This document shows, one piece after another, positions 36,755 through 44,613 of a DNA stretch of 58,037 nt; within the stretch, counting starts at the first letter, position 1; each line of letters starts with the position of its first letter. Below the pieces are notes generated by a model. The model was not told the origin of the DNA, searched no databases, and worked only from the letters and a program-made list of their open reading frames with translations. The DNA is from Myxococcales bacterium (GTDB lineage Bacteria > Myxococcota_A > Polyangia > Polyangiales > Ga0077539), in contig JAAFIF010000064.1 of assembly GCA_013298625.1 (NCBI GenBank), positions 1-58,037 of the forward strand. The letters are read 5' to 3'. The translations under genes and the position numbers were made by a program.

Positions 36755-37140
36755 CGATCTCGCGCGGCGCTGACGATGTCGTGCAGCGTGCGCGCAGAAC
36801 GATTCGCTCGACGCCCGTCGCGCTCGTGGTGCAGAAGAGCGCGCCCGTCGCGATGCCGATCTCGAACAGCCGCAGCGAGTTCCCGCGGTTGGTGCTGAAG
36901 ATCGGGATCGATCCGAAGTCCCCGGAGCGCGATCAACCACCGTCGCGCGACGATGCCGCCGAAGTCGACGCCGCTCGACAACAGCGCGAGCGCGCCGATG
37001 CAGTCGTCGCCGGACCTGACGTCGCGAGTGCACGAGTCCTGCACGAACCCGACGTCGACGCTCGCGTGTGGCGCAGGCGCGCTCGTCTGCGCACACGCTG
37101 AGGCCGCGAACGTCGACGCGGCGAGAGCCGCAGCGGTCAC
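36755..37140 (-). pseudogene. Frameshifted exported-protein gene
   Basis: On the minus strand a frame beginning near the GTG at 37140 reads a signal-like start (TAAALAASTFAASACAQ) and VDVGFVQDSCTRDVRSGDD, DFGGIVARRWLIAL. It then loses coding character near 36930. From there another frame takes over with almost purely GC third positions, GDFGSIPIFSTNRGNSLRLF, EIGIATGALFCTTSATGVERIVL, and continues without a stop into the PPOX gene's frame. This looks like one gene broken by a single frameshift, or a sequencing indel. The family is unknown. The rest of the 541-base stretch 36735-37275 shows only its putative promoter. Confidence 0.45.
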
Positions 37141-37275
37141 CGCAGCGCCGAACTTCCGCCTCGCGCCGCGAGACGCGTTCGGCCGTCGCGCCTGCCACGT
37201 GAGCGTGTGCGTCGGTGATGAACTCGCTGATGCGCGGCGGGAATCTTCGCTGCGAGCATCGAGTATGACCCAGGC

Positions 37276-37683
37276 ATGAATGTTCGACGGCTCGCGCTAG
37301 CGTCCACGCTCGCTGCGCTCGCGGCGTGCTCCCCATCCACAGCGGCGTCGCTCGACGGCAGCGCGACCCAAGACGCCGCGCCGAGCGACGCGTCGAGCCG
37401 AGCGAGTGACGGAAGACCGCCCGGAACGCCGTGCGCGATCGATCCCGACGGCGGCTGGCCGATCGCCACCACCTGCAGCGACAACCCTCTGTTGCCTACG
37501 TGCTTCTCGTGCGTGTCGCCGACGGCCGGCAGCGCCCCGCTGTGCCGATGGAGCTGCCGACTCGGCGCCAACGACTGCCCAGCCGGTCAGCGGTGCGAAG
37601 ATGGCCTCGGCTTGAGTTCGAACACCACGTTTCGAGACTGCCGGGACCTTCTGGGAGACAGCCGCCTCGGATACTGCAGGTAG
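37276..37683 (+). CDS. Small Cys-rich surface lipoprotein
   Basis: A 135-aa lipoprotein (LAAC, Cys18), with a Ser/Asp/Ala-rich spacer to about residue 48. It is followed by a Cys-rich module with about ten cysteines (CAIDPDGGWPIATTCSDN, CFSCVSPTAG, CRWSCRLGANDCPAGQRCEDG, CRDLLGDSRLGYCR). The spacing suggests a disulfide-bonded knot of a kind common in myxobacterial secreted proteins. Convergent with the BNR lipoprotein gene, separated by 24 bases that contain a hairpin. Confidence 0.72.
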   Translation: MNVRRLALASTLAALAACSPSTAASLDGSATQDAAPSDASSRASDGRPPGTPCAIDPDGGWPIATTCSDNPLLPTCFSCVSPTAGSAPLCRWSCRLGANDCPAGQRCEDGLGLSSNTTFRDCRDLLGDSRLGYCR

Positions 37684-37691
37684 CTGTGAGG

Positions 37692-37706
37692 CGAGCGCGA
37701 CGCTCG
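37692..37706. terminator. Hairpin between convergent genes
   Basis: Perfect inverted repeat CGAGCG-CGA-CGCTCG in the 24-base gap between two convergent stop codons (37683 and 37708). There is no U-run, so termination is only plausible. The position is right for a bidirectional terminator. Confidence 0.35.
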
Positions 37707-37707
37707 A

Positions 37708-39189
37708 TTAGTCGACGACGTCGATCGACCGCGCGAGCACGCGATAGCTACCGGGCGTCGGGCGGATGTATCCAGGCAACAGGTCGTACAGCAGCAAGAA
37801 TCGACGCGGACCTGTCGCGATCAGCTGCACTGTTCCGCTCGTGAATCCTTCGCGCGCGTCGTCGAGCACGACTCGCTCGCTGAACGTCTCGCCGCGATCC
37901 GTCGACAGCTCGATCGCGTGCCCGCGCCGCGGATACTCGAGCCCTCCGTACGCGAGCAGCAGCGCCGCGCCGTCCTCGCTCTCGGCCAGAGCGGCAACGG
38001 TCCCGCCAAACGCGTGGTGACGCCGAGTCCACGTCGCACCTCGGTCACGACTTCGCGCGATCAGCAACGGCGGCGTCGGCGCGGCGCCGAGGTAGAGCCG
38101 CTCGGCGTCGAGCGCTGGCTCGAACACGCCCCGGACCGCGAAGCGCCCTGCATACCCGTCGCGCAAGTCGGTGAATTCCGTGGTCGATGCGGAGAACACC
38201 GCCGCGGGATCGAGCTTTCGATGGCCGTCGTCGTCATCGGCGCTCGTTCGCAACACCGCGAGAAAATCGCCGTTGTTCAAACGCCGCACGGTCGGGTCCG
38301 CGCCGTAGTAGAGCGGCAGCGGCCCCGCGTAGGCGAGCGGCGCGGTGCGCTCGGACGCGATCTCCGACACGTACGAAAACTCAGAGGCCTCCGCGTCGGT
38401 CGCCACCACGAGGTGCGACGACACGACAGCGCCCGGTACGATCTGGCCCCGCCAGCGTTCGCTGCGTTGCTCGTAGCGAAACAGCACCAGGTACAAGCGG
38501 CCGTCGAACACGTTCGCCTCGTGCACGCTCCAGAGCGCCGTCGAATCTCCGGGCAGACCCACGCGAAACCGCCGGCGACCGCCGACCGCGGATCCCACCG
38601 GCGACTCGTACTCAGCGTAGCTCCCGAGAAAACCTGCCGCTGCGCTGCTGAAGCACAGCCAGGTCGACCAGGTCGGGTCACAACCGTCCTCGCTCGAACC
38701 GCCGGTCGCGAACGCTCGCACTCGCGTGCCCGATTGCACGACGAGCTGCCACGAGCCCGAACGATAGCCCGGACTCACCACGCTCCATCGCTGCCCCTGG
38801 TCGCTCGAACGAAGCGCGTCGGCGGTCGCGAGCATGATGGTTCCATCAGAGAATTGACGGGCCAATGGAGTGCGCGACTCGATCGCGACGACGCGTGCAG
38901 GACCCACTCGGAGCCTCGTCGAGCTGACGCTCGCGTCCGCCGCTCCGTCGGTGATCGAGCCGTCGCTGATGGCGATCACGTCGCCCTCGCCGACCGTCGC
39001 GTCTACCGTCACGATGTCAGCGCTCACCCCGTCGCCGATCGCGTGACCGCCGTCGGCACACTCGACGGTGACCGGTCCGCACTGCGCAAGCGCGAGCACC
39101 GCAAACGACGCCAAGAACGCGGCACCCGCGCCTGGTCTCGACGCTTCGCCTGGCGACCACCCTGCCACGAATCCGATTCTGACCTTCAC
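37708..39189 (-). CDS. Surface lipoprotein with sialidase/BNR-like propeller
   Basis: A 493-aa protein with signal ending LALAQC (Cys37), an Asp/Val/Ala-rich spacer (to about 85) and a propeller-like region with Asp-box-type motifs (SSDQGQRWSVV, SRDRGATWTRR, STDRGETFSERV). A distinctive central segment contains YGADPTVRRLNNGDFLAVLRTS. Similar in layout to the lipoprotein at 29250, but not an obvious recent duplicate. Surface glycan recognition is an inference. Confidence 0.75.
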   Translation of the reverse strand: MKVRIGFVAGWSPGEASRPGAGAAFLASFAVLALAQCGPVTVECADGGHAIGDGVSADIVTVDATVGEGDVIAISDGSITDGAADASVSSTRLRVGPARVVAIESRTPLARQFSDGTIMLATADALRSSDQGQRWSVVSPGYRSGSWQLVVQSGTRVRAFATGGSSEDGCDPTWSTWLCFSSAAAGFLGSYAEYESPVGSAVGGRRRFRVGLPGDSTALWSVHEANVFDGRLYLVLFRYEQRSERWRGQIVPGAVVSSHLVVATDAEASEFSYVSEIASERTAPLAYAGPLPLYYGADPTVRRLNNGDFLAVLRTSADDDDGHRKLDPAAVFSASTTEFTDLRDGYAGRFAVRGVFEPALDAERLYLGAAPTPPLLIARSRDRGATWTRRHHAFGGTVAALAESEDGAALLLAYGGLEYPRRGHAIELSTDRGETFSERVVLDDAREGFTSGTVQLIATGPRRFLLLYDLLPGYIRPTPGSYRVLARSIDVVD

Positions 39190-39289
39190 CGTTCGCTTAC
39201 GCTCTCTTCACCCGGCAGCATCGATTCGTCGGCAGCCTGCGCCGTCGATCTCCGTCGCAGCCACACAGCCTCGACAGACGGCGACGCCG

Positions 39290-40057
39290 TCAGGGCACCA
39301 CGTTGATGTTGTCGAACAGCGGACCGTCGAACCCCGCGGAGATGCTGGCCTCGTTTGCTGACAGCCACAGCTTCACAGCGGTCAGGTCCGCGCCGTGCGG
39401 GCGCTGCAGTCGCGTCGTCCAGCTCTGTGCATCCGGCGAAGTCTCGATCGCAAGCTCGCCGCCCGCGTCGCGAAACCGCCACCAGCGGTGCATCACAGCG
39501 TCGTACGGGACGGATTCGTCGACGAAGCTGCTGCCCTGGTAGACGCGAAACGTCACCACTCGCTCTCGCCGCACCCAAATCGCCCCCACGGTGGCGCCGC
39601 TCTCGGTGGACACATTGACGACGAGTTCGCCGGGGTGCCCTGGTGGGAACGTGCGCACGACCTCGAGCCACGTGGCGCAACCAGTCAGGTTCATCGTGGG
39701 GATCGACCTCACCCCTCCAGCGCGCGTGTTGTTGTGCGCAGGGTCCGGCGTGAACGCGAGTCGACCGTCGACAGGCGCGACCGTCCATCCGTTCACGCCG
39801 ACCCTGCGCCACGCGGCGTTGTCGAGGGCAGCTGCAGTGAATGTGTCCTGCAGCGTCGACGGGCTGCACGCCGCGGTGCCCCCGCCGCGCGATGCGTCGC
39901 GGCTGCCATCGCTGCCGCCTGCGCTGGCGTCGAGGTCGCGGCCATCGGACGGGCCACCGCAGCCTCCGAGCACGAACGCCATCGCGATCGCGCGATTGCA
40001 CGGCAGCGAACGGCGGGTCCACGCAAGCAGTCCGGCGCGATCGAGTCTGGAGCGCAT
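39290..40057 (-). CDS. Surface lipoprotein with concanavalin-like domain
   Basis: A 255-aa lipoprotein (FVLGGC, Cys33) with a short Asp/Gly/Ser spacer. It is followed by a jelly-roll-like domain: LQDTFTAAALDNAAWRRVG, GRLAFTPDPAHNN, MHRWWRFRDAGGELAIETSPDAQSWTTR, ending GFDGPLFDNINVVP. This is a common layout in LamG/concanavalin-like carbohydrate-binding modules. It is transcribed in the same direction as the BNR lipoprotein 100 bases downstream, so the two may be expressed together. Met at 40057 gives the lipoprotein signal. Longer frames upstream do not. Confidence 0.72.
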   Translation of the reverse strand: MRSRLDRAGLLAWTRRSLPCNRAIAMAFVLGGCGGPSDGRDLDASAGGSDGSRDASRGGGTAACSPSTLQDTFTAAALDNAAWRRVGVNGWTVAPVDGRLAFTPDPAHNNTRAGGVRSIPTMNLTGCATWLEVVRTFPPGHPGELVVNVSTESGATVGAIWVRRERVVTFRVYQGSSFVDESVPYDAVMHRWWRFRDAGGELAIETSPDAQSWTTRLQRPHGADLTAVKLWLSANEASISAGFDGPLFDNINVVP

Positions 40058-40235
40058 GATGGACCGCCATACGCTGCGCGCACCGTGCACCTTCCGAAGA
40101 GTCGACGGTGAACGCCAACCATGTTGAGCGGTGCGCAGTTGCGTCTCTTGGCTCGTCGACGCTGGCGGCCACGCAGGTGAATCGACCACGATCGCGCCGA
40201 CCGCGCGGTCGATCACAGGTCATCCTCCGACGCGC

Positions 40236-40976
40236 TCACTTCTGCACTTCGCCGGGCATGATCGAGTCCTCGATTCCCGCGTGGTGCTCGACGGCGCGCT
40301 CGATGAAAAGGGCCTGGCTCGGGCTCGAGAGGTTCTTCGCGATCGTCACCGTGGGACCGTTGCGCAGGTGCGCTCGAAGCTCGTAGACCCGTGCGCCGCG
40401 GGGGCCGGCGACTTCGACGGTGAACAGTTGCAGCAGCTCGCTCAGCGCGACGGCGCAGTTTCCCCGGGCGGGAAGCGGTCCGTGGCGAACGGTGAACGCT
40501 CGCTCGTCGACCACGATGACGGTGCGGTTGATGACGCCAGCGAGGCCGCTATACGACAGCCACAAGCAGATCGCGAGCAGCGGCGACATGACGACCAACG
40601 TCGCGGCCGTCTCTGGCCCCGAGAACACACGGAACATTTTCACTACAACGAAGTCGCACACGATCGCTGCGACCAGCATCATGACCGAGTCGAGCGAGAG
40701 CCAACGACGCACGATGCGGAGTCGACCGCGGCCCTTCGCGGTCGCGCTCGCTTCAGAGTGTGCGGGCGCTGAGTCCTCTCGATGCAGCTGGATCCCGAAC
40801 GGCAATGGACCGTCTGGCGGCGCGGCATCGCGCGGCCGAACCGAGTCGAGCGCCTCGTTCAGTCGTTGGTCGAACTCGAAGACATTGCCGCACCCGCTGC
40901 ACCTCGAGAGCATTCTCGTCACCTTGGCGGGCGGCATCGGGACCATCACACCGCACGTCGGACAGCTCACTTTCAT
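40236..40976 (-). CDS. Zinc-ribbon membrane protein
   Basis: The 246-aa protein begins with an MJ0042-type zinc ribbon: CPTCG (Cys5, Cys8) and CSGCG (Cys26, Cys29). After a low-complexity linker come two closely spaced hydrophobic helices (around VMMLVAAIVCDFVVVKMF and AATLVVMSPLLAICLWLSY), then a soluble beta-rich domain resembling a PH-like fold (VIVVDERAFTVRHGPLP, VYELRAHLRNGPTVTIAKNL). Myxobacterial proteins of this layout are common and uncharacterised. It probably senses or scaffolds at the inner membrane. Confidence 0.75.
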   Translation of the reverse strand: MKVSCPTCGVMVPMPPAKVTRMLSRCSGCGNVFEFDQRLNEALDSVRPRDAAPPDGPLPFGIQLHREDSAPAHSEASATAKGRGRLRIVRRWLSLDSVMMLVAAIVCDFVVVKMFRVFSGPETAATLVVMSPLLAICLWLSYSGLAGVINRTVIVVDERAFTVRHGPLPARGNCAVALSELLQLFTVEVAGPRGARVYELRAHLRNGPTVTIAKNLSSPSQALFIERAVEHHAGIEDSIMPGEVQK

Positions 40977-41260
40977 CGCAGCCGAGTGTACTCGACGGCG
41001 CCACGGTCGCCGGACGCGTCGCGGATTCACGCACCAACTGCGGGTCGCCGTCGGACCGCGTCACCAAACGGGGGGCGACCGCGCCAGCGCCGATCGAGCT
41101 GCCGCCGCGTCGATGACGACGCGCTTCGCCGCGCAAGCACGACGTCCAACCGCAAGCCAGGAGCCGCCGGCGGCGCGTTCGGCCGTTCGAACATCGATGC
41201 ACATGGGCTGTGCGCAAACGCGCGTGGCGCTCTCTGGCAGCGCGCCCGTACACCACGATC

Positions 41261-41977
41261 ATGCGGACAACGCCCCTCGCAGACGACTCGAGCACACTCT
41301 CCCGTGACCCGTCGTTGCTACGCGTCGCGCGTGTCGCGGGCCTCGCGTACGTGCTCGTGATCACGCTGCCGCTCGCGAGCTTGATCTTCGTTCAGCCGGC
41401 ATGGACGCGATCGAGCGACGTGCTCGAAACGGCGCGCGCCATCGCGGCCCATCGAGGGCTCTATCGACTCGGCGTGCTGATGGACCTCGCGATGTATTGC
41501 GGGGTCCTCGTGCTGGCGGCATCACACCATCTGCTGTTGAGGTCTGTGGACGCGCGCGTTTCGTTGGGCGCGCTGCTGCTGCGCTCGGCCGAGGCGATCA
41601 TCGGCCTCGTGACCGTGCTCGGCGGCGTCGCGACGCTCGTGTTGCTGGCCGATGGCGTCGCGATCGACCTCGCGTTGGCCAGGCAAATTGCAGTCATATC
41701 CAGGATGCGCGTCGCGGCTATGGACGTCGTGCTCGTCTTGCTCGCGCTCGGCGCGGCGCCGTTCTGCGCGCTGCTCGCGCGGACCGCGTGGGTGCCGCCG
41801 AGCCTCGCCCGCTTCGGCCTCGCGTGCTACGTCGCGATCGGCGTCGGAGCGGTGGTCAACCTCGCGTCGCCGCGATGGGCACAGTGGACGATGCTCACGT
41901 TTGTGCCGGGCACGCTCTTCGAGCTGGGCGTCGGCTTCTGGCTGCTCGCGTCGCGGCCTTCGCGGGCCGATCGGTGA
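41261..41977 (+). CDS. DUF4386-type integral membrane protein
   Basis: The 238-aa protein has about six hydrophobic helices (LAYVLVITLPLASLIFVQ, LGVLMDLAMYCGVLVLAASH, IIGLVTVLGGVATLVLLAD, MDVVLVLLALGAAPFCALLA, CYVAIGVGAVVNLAS, TLFELGVGFWLLAS). The start RVARVAGLAYVLVI and the spacing fit DUF4386 proteins. Function is unknown. The ATG at 41261 fits the start of the conserved part. The 299 bases downstream to 42276 hold no gene; they contain a short palindrome (ATCAGA-T-TCTGAT at 42204-42216). Confidence 0.75.
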   Translation: MRTTPLADDSSTLSRDPSLLRVARVAGLAYVLVITLPLASLIFVQPAWTRSSDVLETARAIAAHRGLYRLGVLMDLAMYCGVLVLAASHHLLLRSVDARVSLGALLLRSAEAIIGLVTVLGGVATLVLLADGVAIDLALARQIAVISRMRVAAMDVVLVLLALGAAPFCALLARTAWVPPSLARFGLACYVAIGVGAVVNLASPRWAQWTMLTFVPGTLFELGVGFWLLASRPSRADR

Positions 41978-42276
41978 GAGCGACCGCGGATGCGCCTCGT
42001 CACCTGGCGCAGATCGACGCGGCGTGAGGCGCTCGAACGGGCGACGGAGAGATCCACTCCCGAAGCGGCGAAAGAAGCTTCGACGATCACGAGCTCGCCT
42101 CGGCGAGGACCGACCGCGCGTCGACCGAATCATCGCTGAGTCGCTCTGCGGTGATGCGCTGTGGCTTCAGCGCTTCGCCGGCGCGGTGTTCGCATTTCTG
42201 CGAATCAGATTCTGATCCGTGCGAGCGATGCAGCGCGGTCGACTGCTACGGTCCGCCCTCGAGGAGCGTGGTCTTC

Positions 42277-44508
42277 ATGGGATACGACTGCCATTTTCAG
42301 TTGGTCGACGCGTATGCAACGCAGCGTATGCTCGCCGCGCTGGTTACCGGCGCGCCGCCGCCGCCGAGCGAGTTCGACGCGCTGCCCGAGGCGCAGGCGC
42401 TCTGGTCGCAGGCTCGCGCGCTGGTGCTCGGCCCCGACGCCGCTGCAGCGTCCCGCGCCGCCGGTGAGCTCGTCGCTCACTGGAACGCCGCGTCGCGCGC
42501 CTTCGTATGGACGCGCAACATGGCCGCGACCTACCACCCTATTCGCATGGAGGACGCGCTCAAGGGGCTTCCGTCGCACCGCTTCGTGTCGCCCGATCGG
42601 TTCTTGTTCGACGCGTTGCCGGTGCGGCTGAGCCTCTCGGGTCGGCTCGAAGGCAACTCGCAGGTGGGCGGGTTTGTGGCCAACGTGGACGACGCGGCGC
42701 ACGAGATCCGAGCGCTCTACGACGACCTTCACGAGCCGATGCAGCGCCGTTTGCGACCGATTTTGTCGCTCTTTCGCGCGGCCGAACGGCACCGGCTCGC
42801 CGTGCTCGAGTCCGCGGACTTGCTCGGCGTCACGAGCGCTCACCAGGCGATGCTCCACTGGCCGGGGCTCGCGCGATATGGGCTCGACGGAGGCCCGTTG
42901 ACCGCCGAAGAGTGGACCGCGTTCGCGCAAGCGAGGCCGTCGCAGCTCGATCTGCACGACGCCGTCGATCGCATCGTCGAGTGCGACGTGCACGATCCTT
43001 CAGCGCGAGCCGCGGTGCTAGCGCTGTTGTTGGATCGATCCAACACCGACTGGACCAGCGCCGAACGCGAGCGAATCGCCCAGTGGATCGCGCGCTGCTT
43101 CGCGACCGAGGACCTCGCGCTCGCCTCGCGCGCGATCGCGCGTTATCGCGGCGCAGGCTCGGCGCAGTCGGCGCGGGTCGACGACGCGACGCTCGCGGCG
43201 CTGCTGCGCACAACGACGGACGCGAGCGTCGTGTCCCACTGGGTCAAGCAATACGGGCCCGATGCGACAAGCAAGCCCGGCCCCGAGCTCGCGGCGTTGT
43301 TGCTCGAAGCGCTGTGTCGAACAACTCCCTCCTTCGACGGCATCGCCCCTTCGCACTACGCGCGGCACCTCGGCGACTGCGGCGCTTCCAATCGGGCGTT
43401 TGGGCAGATGCTCGACGACGACGGGCGCTTCGAATACCTGCGCGAGATGGCGCTCGACCTCGGCAGCGAGACGATGGAAGACAACTCCGAGGCGTTGCTT
43501 CGAGCCGTCGAGCGCCGGGTCGCGGACGGCCCGCTCGACGCCGTCGCGGCCCGCTGGTTCGGCGACGAGCTGGCCCGGTGCATGTGCGCTGAGGTCGAGA
43601 CCGACGAGCAGCGCGCGGTGCGCGAACGCGCGGGTGAGCTCTGGTGCGCGCTCTACGAGCGTCAGCCCTCCATCGACCCGTGCTACTCGGACAGCCACCT
43701 CGAGGACGAAGCGTTTGTGCTGCGCATCACCGAGCGGCTGCTGCTCGCGCCGCGATCCACCGCGCAGCTCCGCGCGGTCGCCGCTTCGATCGGTTGCACC
43801 GCCGACTGGGACAACGATGACGGAGCGTGGATCGCGCCCTTCTGCGCGCGACATCGCGACGCGCTGGTCGCGTTGATCGAGCTCGGTCTCGCGAGCGGCG
43901 AACGCGACGACCTGCGCGCGGCATCGGCCCTGCTGTCGCCCAACGCCATGCGCGACCCGCGCTGGGAGCCCCCGCTGCGCGAGGCCGTTGATCGCGACGA
44001 CCGCGCCCGCATCGAGGCGCTCGCGCCGCACGTCGAGCGCACCCGAGACAACGACGCGCTGTTCGCGCAGATCGAGCTCGCGCAGTTTGTCCGCACGGCA
44101 AACCCGTCGTGCGCTGGCGTCGTCGCGCTGCTGCGCCGCGGAGTCGACATCACCGTCGCGGCGATGCGCGGCGTCGTGGCTGCGCATCAGGCGGACGCAG
44201 CGAGCCAGCGGTCGATCCAGGGCATCGGCCTTCGGCTGAGCAGCGCGCTCATCAACGCCGGATGGCCGCGCGAGGCGGTGGTCGTCGTCGACGTCGCGCT
44301 CGAAGCGGTCGCGCGCGAGTCGAGCGCGACGCTCTTGTACAACCAGGCGTGCGCGTGGGCGAAGGCCGGCGACGCCACCCGCGCTGCGCGCGTGTTGGCC
44401 GCGTGCGCTGCGATCGACCGCTCGCAGCTCGACGATGCCAAGGGCGACTCGGACTTCGACGCGATCCGGAACGAACCCGTGTTCGCGGCGCTGTTCGCCA
44501 GCTCGTAG
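42277..44508 (+). CDS. Large orphan helical protein with TPR-like C-terminus, 743 aa
   Basis: A 743-aa soluble protein without signal peptide, starting MGYDCHFQLVDA after a GAGGAG 11 bases upstream. Most of it is helical repeat-like sequence rich in acidic and Arg residues. The last 60 residues form a TPR-type unit (LLYNQACAWAKAGDATRAARVLAACAAIDRSQLDDAKGDSDFDAIR). No enzymatic motif was seen. It points at the 1774-aa gene on the other strand, with a 105-base gap holding a perfect 15-base palindrome. Confidence 0.72.
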   Translation: MGYDCHFQLVDAYATQRMLAALVTGAPPPPSEFDALPEAQALWSQARALVLGPDAAAASRAAGELVAHWNAASRAFVWTRNMAATYHPIRMEDALKGLPSHRFVSPDRFLFDALPVRLSLSGRLEGNSQVGGFVANVDDAAHEIRALYDDLHEPMQRRLRPILSLFRAAERHRLAVLESADLLGVTSAHQAMLHWPGLARYGLDGGPLTAEEWTAFAQARPSQLDLHDAVDRIVECDVHDPSARAAVLALLLDRSNTDWTSAERERIAQWIARCFATEDLALASRAIARYRGAGSAQSARVDDATLAALLRTTTDASVVSHWVKQYGPDATSKPGPELAALLLEALCRTTPSFDGIAPSHYARHLGDCGASNRAFGQMLDDDGRFEYLREMALDLGSETMEDNSEALLRAVERRVADGPLDAVAARWFGDELARCMCAEVETDEQRAVRERAGELWCALYERQPSIDPCYSDSHLEDEAFVLRITERLLLAPRSTAQLRAVAASIGCTADWDNDDGAWIAPFCARHRDALVALIELGLASGERDDLRAASALLSPNAMRDPRWEPPLREAVDRDDRARIEALAPHVERTRDNDALFAQIELAQFVRTANPSCAGVVALLRRGVDITVAAMRGVVAAHQADAASQRSIQGIGLRLSSALINAGWPREAVVVVDVALEAVARESSATLLYNQACAWAKAGDATRAARVLAACAAIDRSQLDDAKGDSDFDAIRNEPVFAALFASS

Positions 44509-44520
44509 GCGAGACAAAGG

Positions 44521-44535
44521 TTGACACGGTGTCAA
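44521..44535. promoter_or_regulatory. Perfect 15-base palindrome in a convergent gap
   Basis: TTGACAC-G-GTGTCAA, a 7-1-7 perfect inverted repeat between the 743-aa and 1774-aa genes. It lacks a U-run and is short for a terminator. It looks more like a protein-binding site, but lies downstream of both genes. Confidence 0.4.
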
Positions 44536-44613
44536 TCTGGCGCCGACCGCCAGCGCGACGTCGTCGCGGGCGATCAGCGAGGGACACCCCGGCGCCAACG
44601 CCCCGCGGAAGCG

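Noticed and set aside
42204..42216. Palindrome ATCAGA-T-TCTGAT about 60 bases upstream of the 743-aa gene
   Set aside because: Short and single. Without a second copy or a regulator nearby it could easily be chance, so it is mentioned only in the gene entry.
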